64,000 nucleotides of DNA from Aestuariispira ectoiniformans (GCF_025136295.1 NZ_CP062788.1:2084001-2148000), one strand, 5' to 3'; positions 42,565 to 52,855 are shown, counted from the first letter of the stretch. Notes: generated by a model not told the origin, from the letters alone. Numbers and translations are program-made.

Positions 42565-42969
42565 ATGTCGCTACAGTCCAGCCCGCTCTACAGTATGCTT
42601 GGAGACAAGATGAACTGGTTGACGGAGCGTCAACGGGTTATCTCCCAGAACATCGCCAATTCGGACACGCCCGGTTACCGGGCTAAAGAAATTGCCGACC
42701 TGGACTTTTCCAAGTCTCTGCGGGCTGCAAATCATTCCCTGGCTCTTGAGCGGACTGATGGCGGCCACATTCCTTCACCGAAAGAACGTGAAGACTTCCG
42801 GGTGTCCCGGCAGGGCCGCCCTTATGAGGTTTCACCGTCCGGCAACGCGGTGATCCTGGAAGAGCAGATGATGAAAATGAACGAAACGACGGCGGATTAT
42901 AATCTCGCAACGTCCTTGTTCAAAAAATATCAGGGTCTTTACCAGATCGCCCTGGGCAGCGGCCGTTAA
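42565..42969 (+). CDS. flgB: Proximal rod protein FlgB
   Basis: 134 aa. The N-terminal rod motif VISQNIANSDTPGYRAKEI is the FlgB form, and the C-terminal helix reads NETTADYNLATSLFKKYQGL. FlgB is the first rod subunit on the MS-ring. GAAGGAGAGAGG lies before the ATG. It is the first gene after the sigma-54 promoter, 14 bases before flgC. Confidence 0.95.
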   Translation: MSLQSSPLYSMLGDKMNWLTERQRVISQNIANSDTPGYRAKEIADLDFSKSLRAANHSLALERTDGGHIPSPKEREDFRVSRQGRPYEVSPSGNAVILEEQMMKMNETTADYNLATSLFKKYQGLYQIALGSGR

Positions 42970-42983
42970 GAGGAGAGAAGATT

Positions 42984-43394
42984 ATGGATGATTTGAAAAC
43001 AGCTTTCTTCGTCGCAGGTTCCGGAATGCGGGCACAGGGTACCCGTCTGCGTGTCATCTCTGAAAACGTCGCCAACAAGGATTCCACAGCGAACGAACCG
43101 GGCGGGGACCCGTATCGTCGCAAGGTTGTGACTTTCCAGAACATTCTGGACCGTGAGATCGACGCCAATACCGTGCATGTCCGGCGAATCGGAGAGGACC
43201 TTTCCCCCTTCCAACTGCAATATGATCCGTCCCACCCGGCTGCCGATGCAAATGGTTATGTAAAGCGCCCGAATGTTAACAGCATGCTGGAAATGACCGA
43301 TATGCGTGAGGCCCAGCGTTCCTATGAAGCGAACCTGAGCGTGATCGAAGCCACGAAAACGATGGTTACGAACACGATAGATTTGCTGAAATAG
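42984..43394 (+). CDS. flgC: Proximal rod protein FlgC
   Basis: 136 aa. Rod family motif VISENVANKDSTANEPGGDP followed by YRRKVVTFQNILD is the FlgC form. The helical C-terminus MTDMREAQRSYEANLSVIEA agrees. Forms the proximal rod with FlgB and FlgF. AAGAGGAGAG precedes the ATG; 14 bases after flgB and 88 before fliE. Confidence 0.95.
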   Translation: MDDLKTAFFVAGSGMRAQGTRLRVISENVANKDSTANEPGGDPYRRKVVTFQNILDREIDANTVHVRRIGEDLSPFQLQYDPSHPAADANGYVKRPNVNSMLEMTDMREAQRSYEANLSVIEATKTMVTNTIDLLK

Positions 43395-43482
43395 GGCGAG
43401 GGAGGCTATACTGACGCCCAGGTAACGAACGGATCGGACCGCAGGCAACAATTGCCGGTCCGGTCGCGCGGAGGGACGAATA

Positions 43483-43800
43483 ATGGCAGTTAATCCGGCA
43501 GATGCAGCAGCGGCCTATCGCGCCAATGCCCTGAAGGCTGTCAAAGGCATGGATGGCGGCGACGATGCCAAGACCCAGCCCTCAAGCGCCTTCATGGATA
43601 TGGTCAAAGGGGCGCTTCACGAGACGATTGATGCGAACCGGGAAGCCGAGAAAGTGAGCATGGATGCCGTCGCCGGACGCGCCGACATGACCGATGTTGT
43701 CACGGCTGTTGCCCATGCAGAAAATACCCTGCGCACGGTTGTGACCGTCAGGGACAGGATCATTTCCGCCTATCAGGAAATCCTGCGTATGCCGATTTAA
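43483..43800 (+). CDS. fliE: Flagellar MS-ring-rod junction protein FliE
   Basis: 105 aa. The short, helical sequence with FMDMVKGALHETIDANREAE and VAHAENTLRTVVTVRDRIISAYQEILRMPI is the FliE pattern. FliE is the first exported subunit and joins the export gate to the rod. A GGAGGGAC site lies before the ATG. It is third in the unit, between flgC and fliQ. Confidence 0.92.
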   Translation: MAVNPADAAAAYRANALKAVKGMDGGDDAKTQPSSAFMDMVKGALHETIDANREAEKVSMDAVAGRADMTDVVTAVAHAENTLRTVVTVRDRIISAYQEILRMPI

Positions 43801-43864
43801 TCGCAATGATGCAGCAGGCATCGCAAACGATCCTCTCAGCCAATCACGCATGCAATAGCCGGAC

Positions 43865-44131
43865 ATGAACGAACAGGAAATCCTCGATTTCGCAAGGGAA
43901 GCGATCTTCACATTGTTGAAGCTCGGGGTGCCGGTCATGCTGACCGGTCTGGCGGTGGGCCTCGTTGTGGCTGTATTTCAGGCTCTTACCCAAATTCAGG
44001 AAATGACGCTCACCTTTGTCCCGAAAATCATTGTGGTTTTCCTCTCCCTGCTTGTGTTGATGCCCTGGATGCTGGGAACGATGAGCGATTTCATGGCGCT
44101 GATCGTCGACAAGATTGTCAACATCCAGTAA
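43865..44131 (+). CDS. fliQ: Flagellar export gate protein FliQ
   Basis: 88 aa, two membrane helices (about 15-38 and 52-75), with VFQALTQIQEMTLTFVPKI between, a hallmark of FliQ/SpaQ. It joins FliP and FliR in the export gate. It starts 64 bases after fliE and is followed by fliR at 63 bases. Confidence 0.95.
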   Translation: MNEQEILDFAREAIFTLLKLGVPVMLTGLAVGLVVAVFQALTQIQEMTLTFVPKIIVVFLSLLVLMPWMLGTMSDFMALIVDKIVNIQ

Positions 44132-44194
44132 CCGCCATGTCCTGACCTGTTTTGGACGCTGACAACAGGGCTGAATCGGGGCAAAGTCTAAGGC

Positions 44195-44965
44195 ATGCAT
44201 TTTTATTCGGAACTGGTCCCTCTCGAATTCTTTAAATTCGCCCTTGTGTTCTGCCGCATCGGGGCCTTCCTGATGATTATGCCTACGATTGGCGAAAGCT
44301 ACATCAGCCCACGCGTACGGTTGCTTTTTTCGCTGATGATGACGCTTGTGGTGACGCCGGTTCTGGCGAAAAACCTGCCGGAAATGCCGGTTACGATTGC
44401 CGGGCTGGCGGTTCTGGTTGGAATTGAAATTCTGATCGGTCTGTTCCTGGCCCAGATCATGCGCATTCTGACGACGGCATTGTCGACGGCGGGGACGGTG
44501 ATCGCCTTTGTCACGGGGTTTTCCAATGCGATGCTGTTCAACCCGCTGATCAGCAGCCAGGGGTCTCTGCATTCGGTGCTGTTGTCGATGCTGGGGTCGG
44601 TTCTAATTCTGGCAACCGATATGCATCACCTGATGCTGCGGGCGATAATCGACAGCTATCAGCTTTTTGCTCCGGGCGTGATGCCGGTTGTCGGCGATAT
44701 GGCAGACACGATTGCCAAGACTGTGGCGAAAAGCTTCCTGATGGGCATGCAACTGGCTTCTCCCTTTCTGTTGCTGTCTATTATGTATAACGTGCTTCTG
44801 GGATTGCTGGCGCGGTTGATGCCACAGCTTCAGGTCTTCTTTATTGGTCTGCCTTTGCAGATTATGATGGGGGTTACAGCCCTCGCCATTGGTATTTCAG
44901 GGCTGATGATCTGGTTCCTGCGTTACTTTGCAGAGGGCATTTCGCCCTTCCTGTCGATAGGGTAA
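44195..44965 (+). CDS. fliR: Flagellar export gate protein FliR
   Basis: 256 aa. Membrane helices across the whole length, with FALVFCRIGAFLMIMPTIGE near the start, the VIAFVTGFSNAMLFNPL conserved segment and QVFFIGLPLQIMMG near the end. FliR is in the FliPQR gate and links to FlhB. It is followed by flhB at 3 bases, nearly overlapping. The ribosome site is unremarkable (GGGGC). Confidence 0.95.
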   Translation: MHFYSELVPLEFFKFALVFCRIGAFLMIMPTIGESYISPRVRLLFSLMMTLVVTPVLAKNLPEMPVTIAGLAVLVGIEILIGLFLAQIMRILTTALSTAGTVIAFVTGFSNAMLFNPLISSQGSLHSVLLSMLGSVLILATDMHHLMLRAIIDSYQLFAPGVMPVVGDMADTIAKTVAKSFLMGMQLASPFLLLSIMYNVLLGLLARLMPQLQVFFIGLPLQIMMGVTALAIGISGLMIWFLRYFAEGISPFLSIG

Positions 44966-44968
44966 GCG

Positions 44969-46042
44969 ATGTCGGATTCGGATAGTTCAGATAAGACAGA
45001 AGAACCAACATCCAAAAGGTTGTCGGACGCGCGAAAAAAGGGGCAGGTCCCCATGAGCCGCGAGTTGAATACCTGGATGATGCTGTTTGGCGTCGCCATC
45101 ATTCTGGCGATGATGGCGCCCGGGGTGATGAATGACCTGAAGGTTCTGCTGCGAAATCATATCGAAATGTCCTATCAACTTTCTTTGGGGCCATCGGAGA
45201 TCGGCTCCTATCTGGTCGGTATGCTGGTGGCCTTGTTGAAGATACTGGCCGGACCCTTCCTTCTTCTGGTCATATTCGCCCTGTTCTCAGGCATGAGCCA
45301 GAACGGGATTTTGTTTGCAACGGAACAACTGAAACCCAAGCTCAACAAGATTTCACCGATTGCCGGCGCCAAGAAATGGTTCTCGGTCAAGAACTATGTG
45401 GAGTTCTTAAAGGGGATTTTGAAAATCACCATCGTCGGCATCATGGGGGTGATTATGCTGGCCCCTGAGGCCAACCGTGTGGACACGATGCCCGGTGTGC
45501 CTTTCAGTCATCTCCTGACCGACGTTCATGACCTGATCTTGCGATTGCTGGTCGGTGCCTTGGCGATCCTGTTCATCATTACCATTGCGGATATTTTCTT
45601 CCAGCGGTTCAATCACACCAAACAACTGCGAATGACCAAGCAGGAGGTAAAGGAGGAATTCAAGAATGCAGAAGGTGACCCCCATGTGAAAGGGCGTTTG
45701 CGTCAAATCCGTGCCGAGCGCGCGCGTCAGCGCATGATGCAGGCCGTGCCTGAGGCGGATGTCGTGGTAACAAACCCGACCCACTTTGCGGTTGCTTTGG
45801 CCTACAAGCAGAATGAAATGGACGCACCGAAAGTTGTGGCAAAGGGGCAGGACGTCCTTGCCTTCAAGATTCGAGAGATTGCCGAAGAGCATGACGTGGC
45901 AATCGTGGAAAACCCGCCACTGGCCCGTGCGCTTTATGCAAGCGTTGAGATTGATGAAGTCATCCCGGAGGAACACTACAAGGCTGTCGCGGAAGTGATA
46001 TCCTACGTTTTCTCGCTCAAGAACCGAAAAGGTGTCAGGTGA
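44969..46042 (+). CDS. flhB: Flagellar export switch protein FlhB
   Basis: 357 aa. The start KTEEPTSKRLSDARKKGQVP is the FlhB signature; four membrane helices follow (about 30-210), and the cytosolic domain has VVVTNPTHFAVALAYK at about 266-281, with the NPTH autocleavage site, then IVENPPLARALYASV. The self-cleaved tail (residues after Asn) closely parallels FlhX at 42046. FlhB switches export from hook to filament when FliK signals. It overlaps the cckA start by 4 bases (GTGA). Confidence 0.96.
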   Translation: MSDSDSSDKTEEPTSKRLSDARKKGQVPMSRELNTWMMLFGVAIILAMMAPGVMNDLKVLLRNHIEMSYQLSLGPSEIGSYLVGMLVALLKILAGPFLLLVIFALFSGMSQNGILFATEQLKPKLNKISPIAGAKKWFSVKNYVEFLKGILKITIVGIMGVIMLAPEANRVDTMPGVPFSHLLTDVHDLILRLLVGALAILFIITIADIFFQRFNHTKQLRMTKQEVKEEFKNAEGDPHVKGRLRQIRAERARQRMMQAVPEADVVVTNPTHFAVALAYKQNEMDAPKVVAKGQDVLAFKIREIAEEHDVAIVENPPLARALYASVEIDEVIPEEHYKAVAEVISYVFSLKNRKGVR

Positions 46043-48207
46043 TCACTGAAGAGCCGCATTCAATGGAAGATGAAACCGTGCGGGTGACCAAGCCATTGCC
46101 GGGGCCAGGTTTCTTTACACGGGGCAGGCTGTTGGCGGTGGCGCTGGTCCTGACTTTGGTTGCCCTGTCTGCCTTTATGTTCGCCAGTCGTGTGCCGCTG
46201 CAACTGACCGTTGTGAGCCTGGGGCTGGTTGGCGTATTTGGCGGCTATTGCCTGTTTTGCCTGAACCGTCTCCAGGAAGGCATTGGACGCGCGCGCGATC
46301 GGCTGAACCTGTTGGCGGAGATGGAGGACAACCGGAACATCGGGGCCGCCGTCGAAGATGAGGAAGGCAATGTCGTCTACGCGAATGCCCGCTTTCGGGA
46401 ATGGTTCCCCGCCTGTGAGAACGGATTGATTGGTGCCGTCGCGGAAGGCTTGTCCGGCAATGCCTCCGTTACGCCGGATGTGCTGATAAAGATGCGTATG
46501 CGGGCGTTGAAAGGACGGAAGGGACGGGAGGAAATATCCAACGGGCAGCGCGGTAACGACCTCTGGTACGAAGTTTCCGTCGTGCCGATGGATAACGGAA
46601 TGCTGTCCTGGCAATTCCGTGAGGCAACGGAAAGGCGTCGCCAGATCGAACGCGCAGGCAGCCGGCTTGATTTATTGTCCCGTGCGCTTGAAGGGGCGCC
46701 GTTTGGCATTGTGATGCTGGACGATGCCATGAAGGTGGTTGAGGTCAATAAGGCATTCCGGTCGATTGTTAACGGGCAACCGGTGGCCGGAAAGTCTTTT
46801 ATGGACCTGATCGACCCGGACGACCACGCCACCGTGACCGCCTATTTCGACCTTTGCCGTTCGGAAGACGGACATGGACCGGCCAATGGGGTTGATGCGC
46901 GGGTGGCCAATATTGCGGACTGTACCATTACCATCAACGCGGTGAGGGCCGTCACCACACGGGATCCGGAACCGGGCTTCCTTGTTCATGTGCTGGACGT
47001 AACTGAACGCAAACAGTTGGAAACACAATTCGCGCAGTCCCAGAAGATGCAGGCCGTCGGCCAGCTGGCAGGCGGGGTCGCACATGACTTCAACAACATG
47101 CTGACCGCCATGATCGGGTTCTGCGATCTGCTGCTGCAACGCCACCAGCCGGGTGATCCCTCTTTCGCCGATACGATGCAGATCAAACAGAATGCGAACC
47201 GGGCCGCCGGTCTGGTGCGTCAGCTCCTCGCCTTTTCGCGGCAGCAGCGGGTGCAGCCGCGCATCCTGAGCGTAACCGATGTTCTGGCGGAATTGTCGAT
47301 GTTGCTGCGCCGTTTGCTTGGTGAAACGATTGACCTAGAGATGATTCACGGGCGCGAACTGGGCCGGGTCAAGATGGACCAGGTTCAGTTGGAACAGGTG
47401 ATCATCAACCTTGCGGTGAACGCAAGGGATGCCATGCCGCATGGCGGCAAGCTGATTATCCAGACCGATAACTTCGCCGCGGGCAAACCCTATCAGCTGC
47501 GCGGGGAGACGATGCCACCCGGCGACTATGTGATGATCAGCGTGACCGATACCGGAATCGGTATCGAAAAAGAAGATATGGATCATATTTTTGAACCTTT
47601 CTTCACGACCAAGGATGTCGGGCAGGGAACCGGTCTGGGGCTGTCGATGGTCTTCGGGAGCATTCGCCAGGCAGGTGGTTTTGTGGTTGCCCATAGCGCG
47701 GGTAAGGGCAAAGGCGCGAGCTTTATCCTTTATCTCAAGCGGGTGGCCGACGAAGAGGTGCAGGCCGCGGATGTGGAAGCCGATACGGATCCGGGCGTTG
47801 CTGATGTGACCGGGGGCGGCCGGATTCTTCTGGTGGAAGATGAGGATGCGGTCCGGCTCTTTGCAGCCCGTGCTCTGCGGTCCAAGGGGTATAAGGTCGT
47901 TGAGGCGCGAACGGGCGAATCCGCCCTGGAGATATTGGACGGTGAGGAAGGGGATTTCGATCTGCTGGTGACGGATATGATGATGCCCCGCGTCGACGGG
48001 GTGACGGTTATCAAGCATGCTCGGAAGAAAACGCCCTCTTTGCCCGTTATCTGTATCTCCGGCTATACGCAGGATGCCCTGGCCAAGGAGGTTGCGGATT
48101 TGCCGCGCCTTCATTTCCTCCCCAAGCCGTTCAGCCTGAAACAACTGGCTGGCAAGGTTAAGGGGGCAATGGAAAGCGGAGGCGATTCGCCAACCGGGCG
48201 CGTTTGA
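46039..48207 (+). CDS. cckA: Hybrid histidine kinase CckA
   Basis: 722 aa from GTG 46039. Two membrane helices (about 32-75) without a large periplasmic domain, then two PAS-like segments (about 95-200 and 205-320), HisKA with VAHDFNNMLTAM (His about 349), the HATPase domain (VNARDAMPHG, GTGLGLSMV) and a C-terminal receiver (LLVTDMMMPR, Asp about 645; lysine in PKPFSL). This is the CckA layout. CckA through ChpT phosphorylates CtrA, which in many alphaproteobacteria governs flagellar genes and, in Caulobacter, the cell cycle. Its start overlaps flhB, so it is co-transcribed from the sigma-54 promoter before flgB, or has an internal promoter not recognised. A longer flhB-cckA link is known from some relatives. 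Confidence 0.9.
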   Translation: MITEEPHSMEDETVRVTKPLPGPGFFTRGRLLAVALVLTLVALSAFMFASRVPLQLTVVSLGLVGVFGGYCLFCLNRLQEGIGRARDRLNLLAEMEDNRNIGAAVEDEEGNVVYANARFREWFPACENGLIGAVAEGLSGNASVTPDVLIKMRMRALKGRKGREEISNGQRGNDLWYEVSVVPMDNGMLSWQFREATERRRQIERAGSRLDLLSRALEGAPFGIVMLDDAMKVVEVNKAFRSIVNGQPVAGKSFMDLIDPDDHATVTAYFDLCRSEDGHGPANGVDARVANIADCTITINAVRAVTTRDPEPGFLVHVLDVTERKQLETQFAQSQKMQAVGQLAGGVAHDFNNMLTAMIGFCDLLLQRHQPGDPSFADTMQIKQNANRAAGLVRQLLAFSRQQRVQPRILSVTDVLAELSMLLRRLLGETIDLEMIHGRELGRVKMDQVQLEQVIINLAVNARDAMPHGGKLIIQTDNFAAGKPYQLRGETMPPGDYVMISVTDTGIGIEKEDMDHIFEPFFTTKDVGQGTGLGLSMVFGSIRQAGGFVVAHSAGKGKGASFILYLKRVADEEVQAADVEADTDPGVADVTGGGRILLVEDEDAVRLFAARALRSKGYKVVEARTGESALEILDGEEGDFDLLVTDMMMPRVDGVTVIKHARKKTPSLPVICISGYTQDALAKEVADLPRLHFLPKPFSLKQLAGKVKGAMESGGDSPTGRV

Positions 48208-48311
48208 AGAATCGGTTTCGAAACATATTTTTGTGAAGGATAAACGGTCTGTTGACCGGACATGTCGTGGCAAGTGCTTGAATTCAAGCCGTTTTGGATG
48301 TTCTCTGGTGA

Positions 48312-48326
48312 GAACAAAAAAAGAAC
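48312..48326 (-). promoter_or_regulatory. LexA (SOS) box of recA
   Basis: GAAC-AAAAAAA-GAAC on the plus strand is the direct repeat GTTC-N7-GTTC read on the other strand, the alphaproteobacterial LexA box. It lies next to the -35 of the recA promoter, so LexA would block RNA polymerase. Confidence 0.82.
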
Positions 48327-48354
48327 TTGTTAATGAGAACAAAACTTGTACACT
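48327..48354 (+). promoter_or_regulatory. Sigma-70 promoter of recA
   Basis: TTGTTA (48327-48332) and TACACT (48349-48354) with a 16-base spacer; the LexA box lies directly upstream. Start predicted near 48362, about 42 bases before recA. Confidence 0.6.
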
Positions 48355-48403
48355 AACCCGCGTTGCATCGGGAAACGGCCTGTGACAAAAGGGAAGGTGG
48401 ACT

Positions 48404-49501
48404 ATGTCGCAATCGACTTTGCGTTTGGTGGATAAGGACACAATGGATAAACAAAAGGCATTGGAAGCGGCGCTCAGCCAGATCGAGCGATCCTTCGGTA
48501 AAGGGTCGATCATGAAGCTCGGTCAGCAGACGGCGCTGGACATCGAAGCGGTTTCCACAGGTTCCCTCGGGCTGGATATTGCACTGGGTATTGGTGGTTT
48601 GCCAAAAGGCAGGATTATCGAGGTTTTCGGCCCGGAAAGTTCCGGTAAGACGACGTTGGCCCTGCATTGCGTTGCAGAGGCACAGAAAGCCGGTGGGACT
48701 TGTGCGTTCGTGGATGCGGAACATGCGCTGGACCCGTCCTATGCCAAGAAGCTTGGCGTGGATGTGGATGAGCTGCTGATTTCCCAGCCGGATGCCGGTG
48801 AGCAGGCATTGGAGATTGCGGATACGCTTGTCCGTTCCGGTGCGATTGACGTGCTGGTGATCGACTCTGTCGCGGCCCTGGTGCCGCGGGCGGAACTGGA
48901 AGGCGAGATGGGGGATACCCATGTGGGCCTTCAGGCGCGTCTGATGAGCCAGGCCTTGCGGAAATTGACCGGGTCGATCAAACGGTCCAACTGCATGGTC
49001 ATCTTCATCAACCAGATTCGTATGAAGATCGGCGTCATGTTCGGGAACCCGGAAACGACAACCGGCGGTAACGCCTTGAAATTCTACGCCTCTGTGCGTC
49101 TGGATATTCGCCGTATCGGCCAGATCAAGGACAAGGACGATGTGGTCGGCAACCAGACCCGTGTGAAAGTGGTGAAAAACAAAGTCGCACCGCCTTTCCG
49201 GGTCGTGGAATTCGACATCATGTATGGGGAAGGTATCTCCAAGATGGGCGAATTGCTGGACCTGGGTGTCGGTGCAGGGCTCGTCGACAAATCGGGTGCC
49301 TGGTTCTCCTATAATGGTCAGCGCATCGGGCAGGGCCGCGAAAACGCGAAGAATTTCCTGCGCGCAAATGTCGATATGGCAACGGAGATTGAACGGAAAG
49401 TCCGTGCCAATGCCGGAGTGCTGGACGAGGCCATGCTGGAAGGTCCCGACGGCAAGGAAGCCAAGGAGGCTGAACTCGGGCCGGAGGATGCTCCCGCTTG
49501 A
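48404..49501 (+). CDS. recA: Recombinase RecA
   Basis: 365 aa. The start ([21 protein letters not shown] core) and Walker A GPESSGKT (about 76-83), [26 protein letters not shown] and [20 protein letters not shown] are the RecA hallmarks. It forms filaments on single-stranded DNA for recombination and LexA cleavage. A ribosome site GAAGGTGG precedes the ATG. It has a LexA box and promoter upstream and a terminator downstream, so is separate from cckA. Confidence 0.98.
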   Translation: MSQSTLRLVDKDTMDKQKALEAALSQIERSFGKGSIMKLGQQTALDIEAVSTGSLGLDIALGIGGLPKGRIIEVFGPESSGKTTLALHCVAEAQKAGGTCAFVDAEHALDPSYAKKLGVDVDELLISQPDAGEQALEIADTLVRSGAIDVLVIDSVAALVPRAELEGEMGDTHVGLQARLMSQALRKLTGSIKRSNCMVIFINQIRMKIGVMFGNPETTTGGNALKFYASVRLDIRRIGQIKDKDDVVGNQTRVKVVKNKVAPPFRVVEFDIMYGEGISKMGELLDLGVGAGLVDKSGAWFSYNGQRIGQGRENAKNFLRANVDMATEIERKVRANAGVLDEAMLEGPDGKEAKEAELGPEDAPA

Positions 49502-49530
49502 ACTCAGCGGCAACTTTTTGATTAAGTAAC

Positions 49531-49559
49531 AAGGTGCGGTCTGATGGCCGCGCCTTTTT
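49531..49559 (+). terminator. Intrinsic terminator after recA
   Basis: AAGGTGCGG / CCGCGCCTT hairpin with one wobble pair and a loop of about 7 bases, then TTTTT. It lies 30 bases after the recA stop. Confidence 0.8.
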
Positions 49560-49579
49560 GCTTTGTTAGGGGGAAGGGG

Positions 49580-50032
49580 ATGACAGACCAAGTCAACTGG
49601 CCGCGCCTGATACCGGAGCTTATGGTTTCCGATTTTGAACGTAGTTTGCGTTTCTATCGGGACATGTTGGGGTTTTCTTTGCAATACAGCCGGGAAGACC
49701 CGCTTTTTGCAATGCTGGATCTGGATAATGTCCTGATCATGATTGAGCAGGAACATGATGATCCCGTCTGGTCTGCGGGGCCGCGGGAGGCCCCATACGG
49801 GCGCGGTGTGAATTTCCAGATCGAGGTCAGTGATGTGGAAGGTCTGTACCGTCAGGTGCTGGATGCCGATTGGCCGCTGCGCCTGGACCTGCAGGACGCC
49901 TGGTATGATATCGGCGAGCAACGGGAAGGCGGGAACCGCCAGTTCATGATCAGCGATCCGGATGGGTATCTGCTGCGCTTTTTCCAGGATTTGGGACGGC
50001 GACCGAAACCGGCCCATGACCGGCCCGTTTAA
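49580..50032 (+). CDS. VOC-superfamily protein (bleomycin-resistance/glyoxalase-like)
   Basis: 150 aa from ATG 49580; an earlier in-frame ATG at 49544 sits inside the recA terminator, while GGAAGGGG precedes the chosen start. One VOC fold: PELMVSDFERSLRFYRDMLGF at the N-terminus and QFMISDPDGYLLRFFQDLG at the C-terminus. The four metal-site positions of glyoxalase are only partly conserved (the first His is absent), so it may bind a ligand without catalysis, as bleomycin-binding proteins do. No clear substrate. Confidence 0.8.
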   Translation: MTDQVNWPRLIPELMVSDFERSLRFYRDMLGFSLQYSREDPLFAMLDLDNVLIMIEQEHDDPVWSAGPREAPYGRGVNFQIEVSDVEGLYRQVLDADWPLRLDLQDAWYDIGEQREGGNRQFMISDPDGYLLRFFQDLGRRPKPAHDRPV

Positions 50033-50152
50033 TGAGGTAAGGCCCGGACTGGACAGGGGCTTTCGGAAACGCTACTAAACCTGCTCGTTTGCGTGCAAAA
50101 TTGGTTTGCTGCGTGAACGGCAGGACAAGGCTTGAGTGGATACGTATTAGCG

Positions 50153-52816
50153 ATGATCACGGCGAACGAAATTCGTACGACCTTTTTGAATTATTTCAAC
50201 AAGCACGGGCACGAAATTGTGGATTCGTCGCCGTTGGTGCCGCGCAATGACCCGACGCTGATGTTCACCAACGCCGGGATGGTGCAATTCAAAAATGTCT
50301 TTACCGGTCAGGAAACGCGCGATTACAGCCGCGCGACCACATCTCAGAAATGCGTGCGCGCCGGGGGGAAGCATAACGACCTTGAAAACGTCGGTTATAC
50401 CGCGCGCCACCACACCTTCTTCGAGATGCTGGGGAACTTCTCCTTCGGTGATTATTTCAAAGACATGGCAATCGAACTGGCATGGAACCTGGTTACCAGG
50501 GAATTCGGCCTGCCGGAAGAAAAGTTGCTGGTGACTGTTTATTCCGAAGACGAAGAGGCCGCCGCTCTCTGGAAGAAGATTGCCGGGTTGAGCGACGACA
50601 AGATCATCCGTATCCCGACGTCCGACAATTTCTGGCAGATGGGCGATACAGGCCCCTGCGGTCCCTGCACCGAAATTTTCTTCGACCATGGTGAAGGTAT
50701 TCCCGGTGGCCCTCCGGGCAGCCCGGACGAGGATGGCGACCGTTTCATCGAAATCTGGAACCTGGTCTTCATGCAGTATGAACAGATGGAGCCGGGCAAG
50801 CGGGTGAACCTGCCGAACCCGTCCATCGACACGGGCATGGGGCTGGAGCGCATCACCGCCGTAATGCAGGGCAAGCACAACAACTATGATATCGACCTGC
50901 TGCGCCATATTATCGAGGCTTGCGCGGACCTGACCAATGTCGACCCGGATGGCCCGCAATCGGCCAGTCACAAGGTTATTGCCGACCACCTGCGCGCCAG
51001 TGCCTTTCTGATTGCCGATGGTGTTCTGCCGGCCAAGGACGGTCGTGGTTATGTTCTGCGCCGTATCATGCGCCGTGCGATGCGCCACGCCCATATGCTG
51101 GGCGCGCAGGACCCGCTGATCTATCTTCTGGTACCGGCGCTGGTCTCCAAGATGGGCGGCCATTTCGGCGAGTTGAAGCGCGCGGAGGCCCTGATCACGG
51201 AAACCCTGAAACTGGAAGAAACCCAGTTCAAGAAGACCCTGGACCGCGGGCTTCGTCTGCTGGAAGACGAAACCGACAAACTGGGTGACGGGCAGGCGCT
51301 GAATGGCGACGTGGCTTTCACTCTTTATGATACCTACGGCTTCCCGCTGGACCTGACGCAGGACATCCTGCGTGGCCAGGGTCGCGTTGTTGATATCGCA
51401 GGTTTTGATTCCGCAATGGCGGAACAGAAGGCCAAAGCGCGCGCCGCCTGGTCCGGGTCCGGTGAACAGGCCACCGATGCGGTCTGGTTCGACCTGAAGG
51501 ACAAGATCGGCGCTACTGATTTCCTCGGCTATGAAACCGAGAAGGCGGAAGGTGTCATCACGGCGATTGTCAAAGATGGCCAGCCGGTTGATGCAATTAC
51601 CGAAGGCGACGAAGCCATCATCCTGACGAACCAGACGCCGTTCTATGGCGAATCCGGTGGTCAGGCGGGTGATCATGGTGTCATCAGCGGCTCTGAGACC
51701 TCTGCCCGGTTTGAGGTTGGCAATACCCTCAAGAAGATGGAGGATATGCATCTTCACGTGGGTAAGGCGACCAAGGGCGGCTTCAAGGTTGGCGATATCC
51801 TGGACCTGGAAATCGACAGGGAACGCCGGGCCAAGCTGCGTGCCAACCATTCGGTGACGCATCTGGCCCATGAGGCCCTGCGCCGTGTGCTGGGGGACCA
51901 CGTTACCCAGAAGGGCTCGCTGGTTGCCGCCGATAGCATGCGTTTCGACTTTGCGCATCCGAAAGCCATGAGCGAAGAGGAAATCTCGACGGTTGAGAAA
52001 CTGGTGAACGCGCAGATCCGCGCCAATGCCGACGTCAAAACCCATCTGATGACGCCGGATGCTGCTATCGACGCAGGCGCAATGGCGCTATTCGGTGAGA
52101 AATATGGTGATGAAGTCCGCGTTGTGTCCATGGGCGCGACGGATAGCACCACCAAATCCGGTGTTTATTCCACCGAACTGTGCGGCGGTACCCATGTGCG
52201 CCGTACCGGCGATATTGGTTTCTTCAAAATTGTCTCCGAAGGGGCCGTGGCCGCCGGTGTTCGGCGTGTCGAATGCCTGACCGGGCAGGCGGCAATTGAT
52301 TACGCCAACGAGCGCGACCGGGTTCTGCAGGAAACGGCTGCCGTGTTGAAGGCAGCACCGCTTTCCGTGCCGGAGCGTGTATCCGCGCTGGTTGAAGAAC
52401 GTAAGAAACTGGAACGCGAAGTTTCCGACCTGCGTCGCAAACTGGCGGCCTCTGGCGGTGCCGGTGCGGCTGCCGCGCCTGCAGCAAAGGAAGTTAACGG
52501 CATCAAGTTTGCCTCGCGCCTGCTGGAAGATGTTCCCGCCAAGGAACTGAAGCCGCTGGCCGATGCCTTGAAGAAAGAAGTCGGCTCCGGCGTGGTGGCC
52601 GTGGTGTCCAACAGCGACGGAAAGGCCTCTTTGGTGGTTGGCGTGACCGACGACCTGGTGGACCGTTTCAGCGCCGTTGATCTGGTGCGGGCCGGTTCGG
52701 CCGCCATGGGTGGCAAGGGCGGTGGAGGCCGTCCCGACATGGCGCAGGCCGGTGGTCCGGATGGTGCGGCGGGTGGCAAGGCCATCGAGGCGATCGAAGC
52801 ATCGCTGGCCGGGTAA
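50153..52816 (+). CDS. alaS: Alanyl-tRNA synthetase
   Basis: 887 aa from ATG 50153; a TTG at 50132 is also open, but the chosen start gives the common [15 protein letters not shown]. Class II catalytic core ([19 protein letters not shown], then [14 protein letters not shown] and [13 protein letters not shown]), editing domain HxxxH ([11 protein letters not shown]) with CxxxH (CGGTHV), a C-Ala/DHHA1-like domain ending [16 protein letters not shown]. It charges tRNA-Ala and edits mischarged Ser/Gly. Linked to recA and the VOC gene in many alphaproteobacteria. All motifs present. Confidence 0.97.
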   Translation: MITANEIRTTFLNYFNKHGHEIVDSSPLVPRNDPTLMFTNAGMVQFKNVFTGQETRDYSRATTSQKCVRAGGKHNDLENVGYTARHHTFFEMLGNFSFGDYFKDMAIELAWNLVTREFGLPEEKLLVTVYSEDEEAAALWKKIAGLSDDKIIRIPTSDNFWQMGDTGPCGPCTEIFFDHGEGIPGGPPGSPDEDGDRFIEIWNLVFMQYEQMEPGKRVNLPNPSIDTGMGLERITAVMQGKHNNYDIDLLRHIIEACADLTNVDPDGPQSASHKVIADHLRASAFLIADGVLPAKDGRGYVLRRIMRRAMRHAHMLGAQDPLIYLLVPALVSKMGGHFGELKRAEALITETLKLEETQFKKTLDRGLRLLEDETDKLGDGQALNGDVAFTLYDTYGFPLDLTQDILRGQGRVVDIAGFDSAMAEQKAKARAAWSGSGEQATDAVWFDLKDKIGATDFLGYETEKAEGVITAIVKDGQPVDAITEGDEAIILTNQTPFYGESGGQAGDHGVISGSETSARFEVGNTLKKMEDMHLHVGKATKGGFKVGDILDLEIDRERRAKLRANHSVTHLAHEALRRVLGDHVTQKGSLVAADSMRFDFAHPKAMSEEEISTVEKLVNAQIRANADVKTHLMTPDAAIDAGAMALFGEKYGDEVRVVSMGATDSTTKSGVYSTELCGGTHVRRTGDIGFFKIVSEGAVAAGVRRVECLTGQAAIDYANERDRVLQETAAVLKAAPLSVPERVSALVEERKKLEREVSDLRRKLAASGGAGAAAAPAAKEVNGIKFASRLLEDVPAKELKPLADALKKEVGSGVVAVVSNSDGKASLVVGVTDDLVDRFSAVDLVRAGSAAMGGKGGGGRPDMAQAGGPDGAAGGKAIEAIEASLAG

Positions 52817-52855
52817 ACGCCTGTAAAAATCTGATTTTCTGCGGGCCGTGTCCTC

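Noticed and set aside
48353-50017. 554-codon minus-strand open frame opposite recA and the VOC gene
   Set aside because: It covers the recA promoter and two clear plus-strand genes; composition is an artefact of the sense genes.
50147-52045. 632-codon minus-strand open frame opposite alaS
   Set aside because: Shadow of a highly biased, G/C-rich essential gene; no protein family features and no ribosome site.
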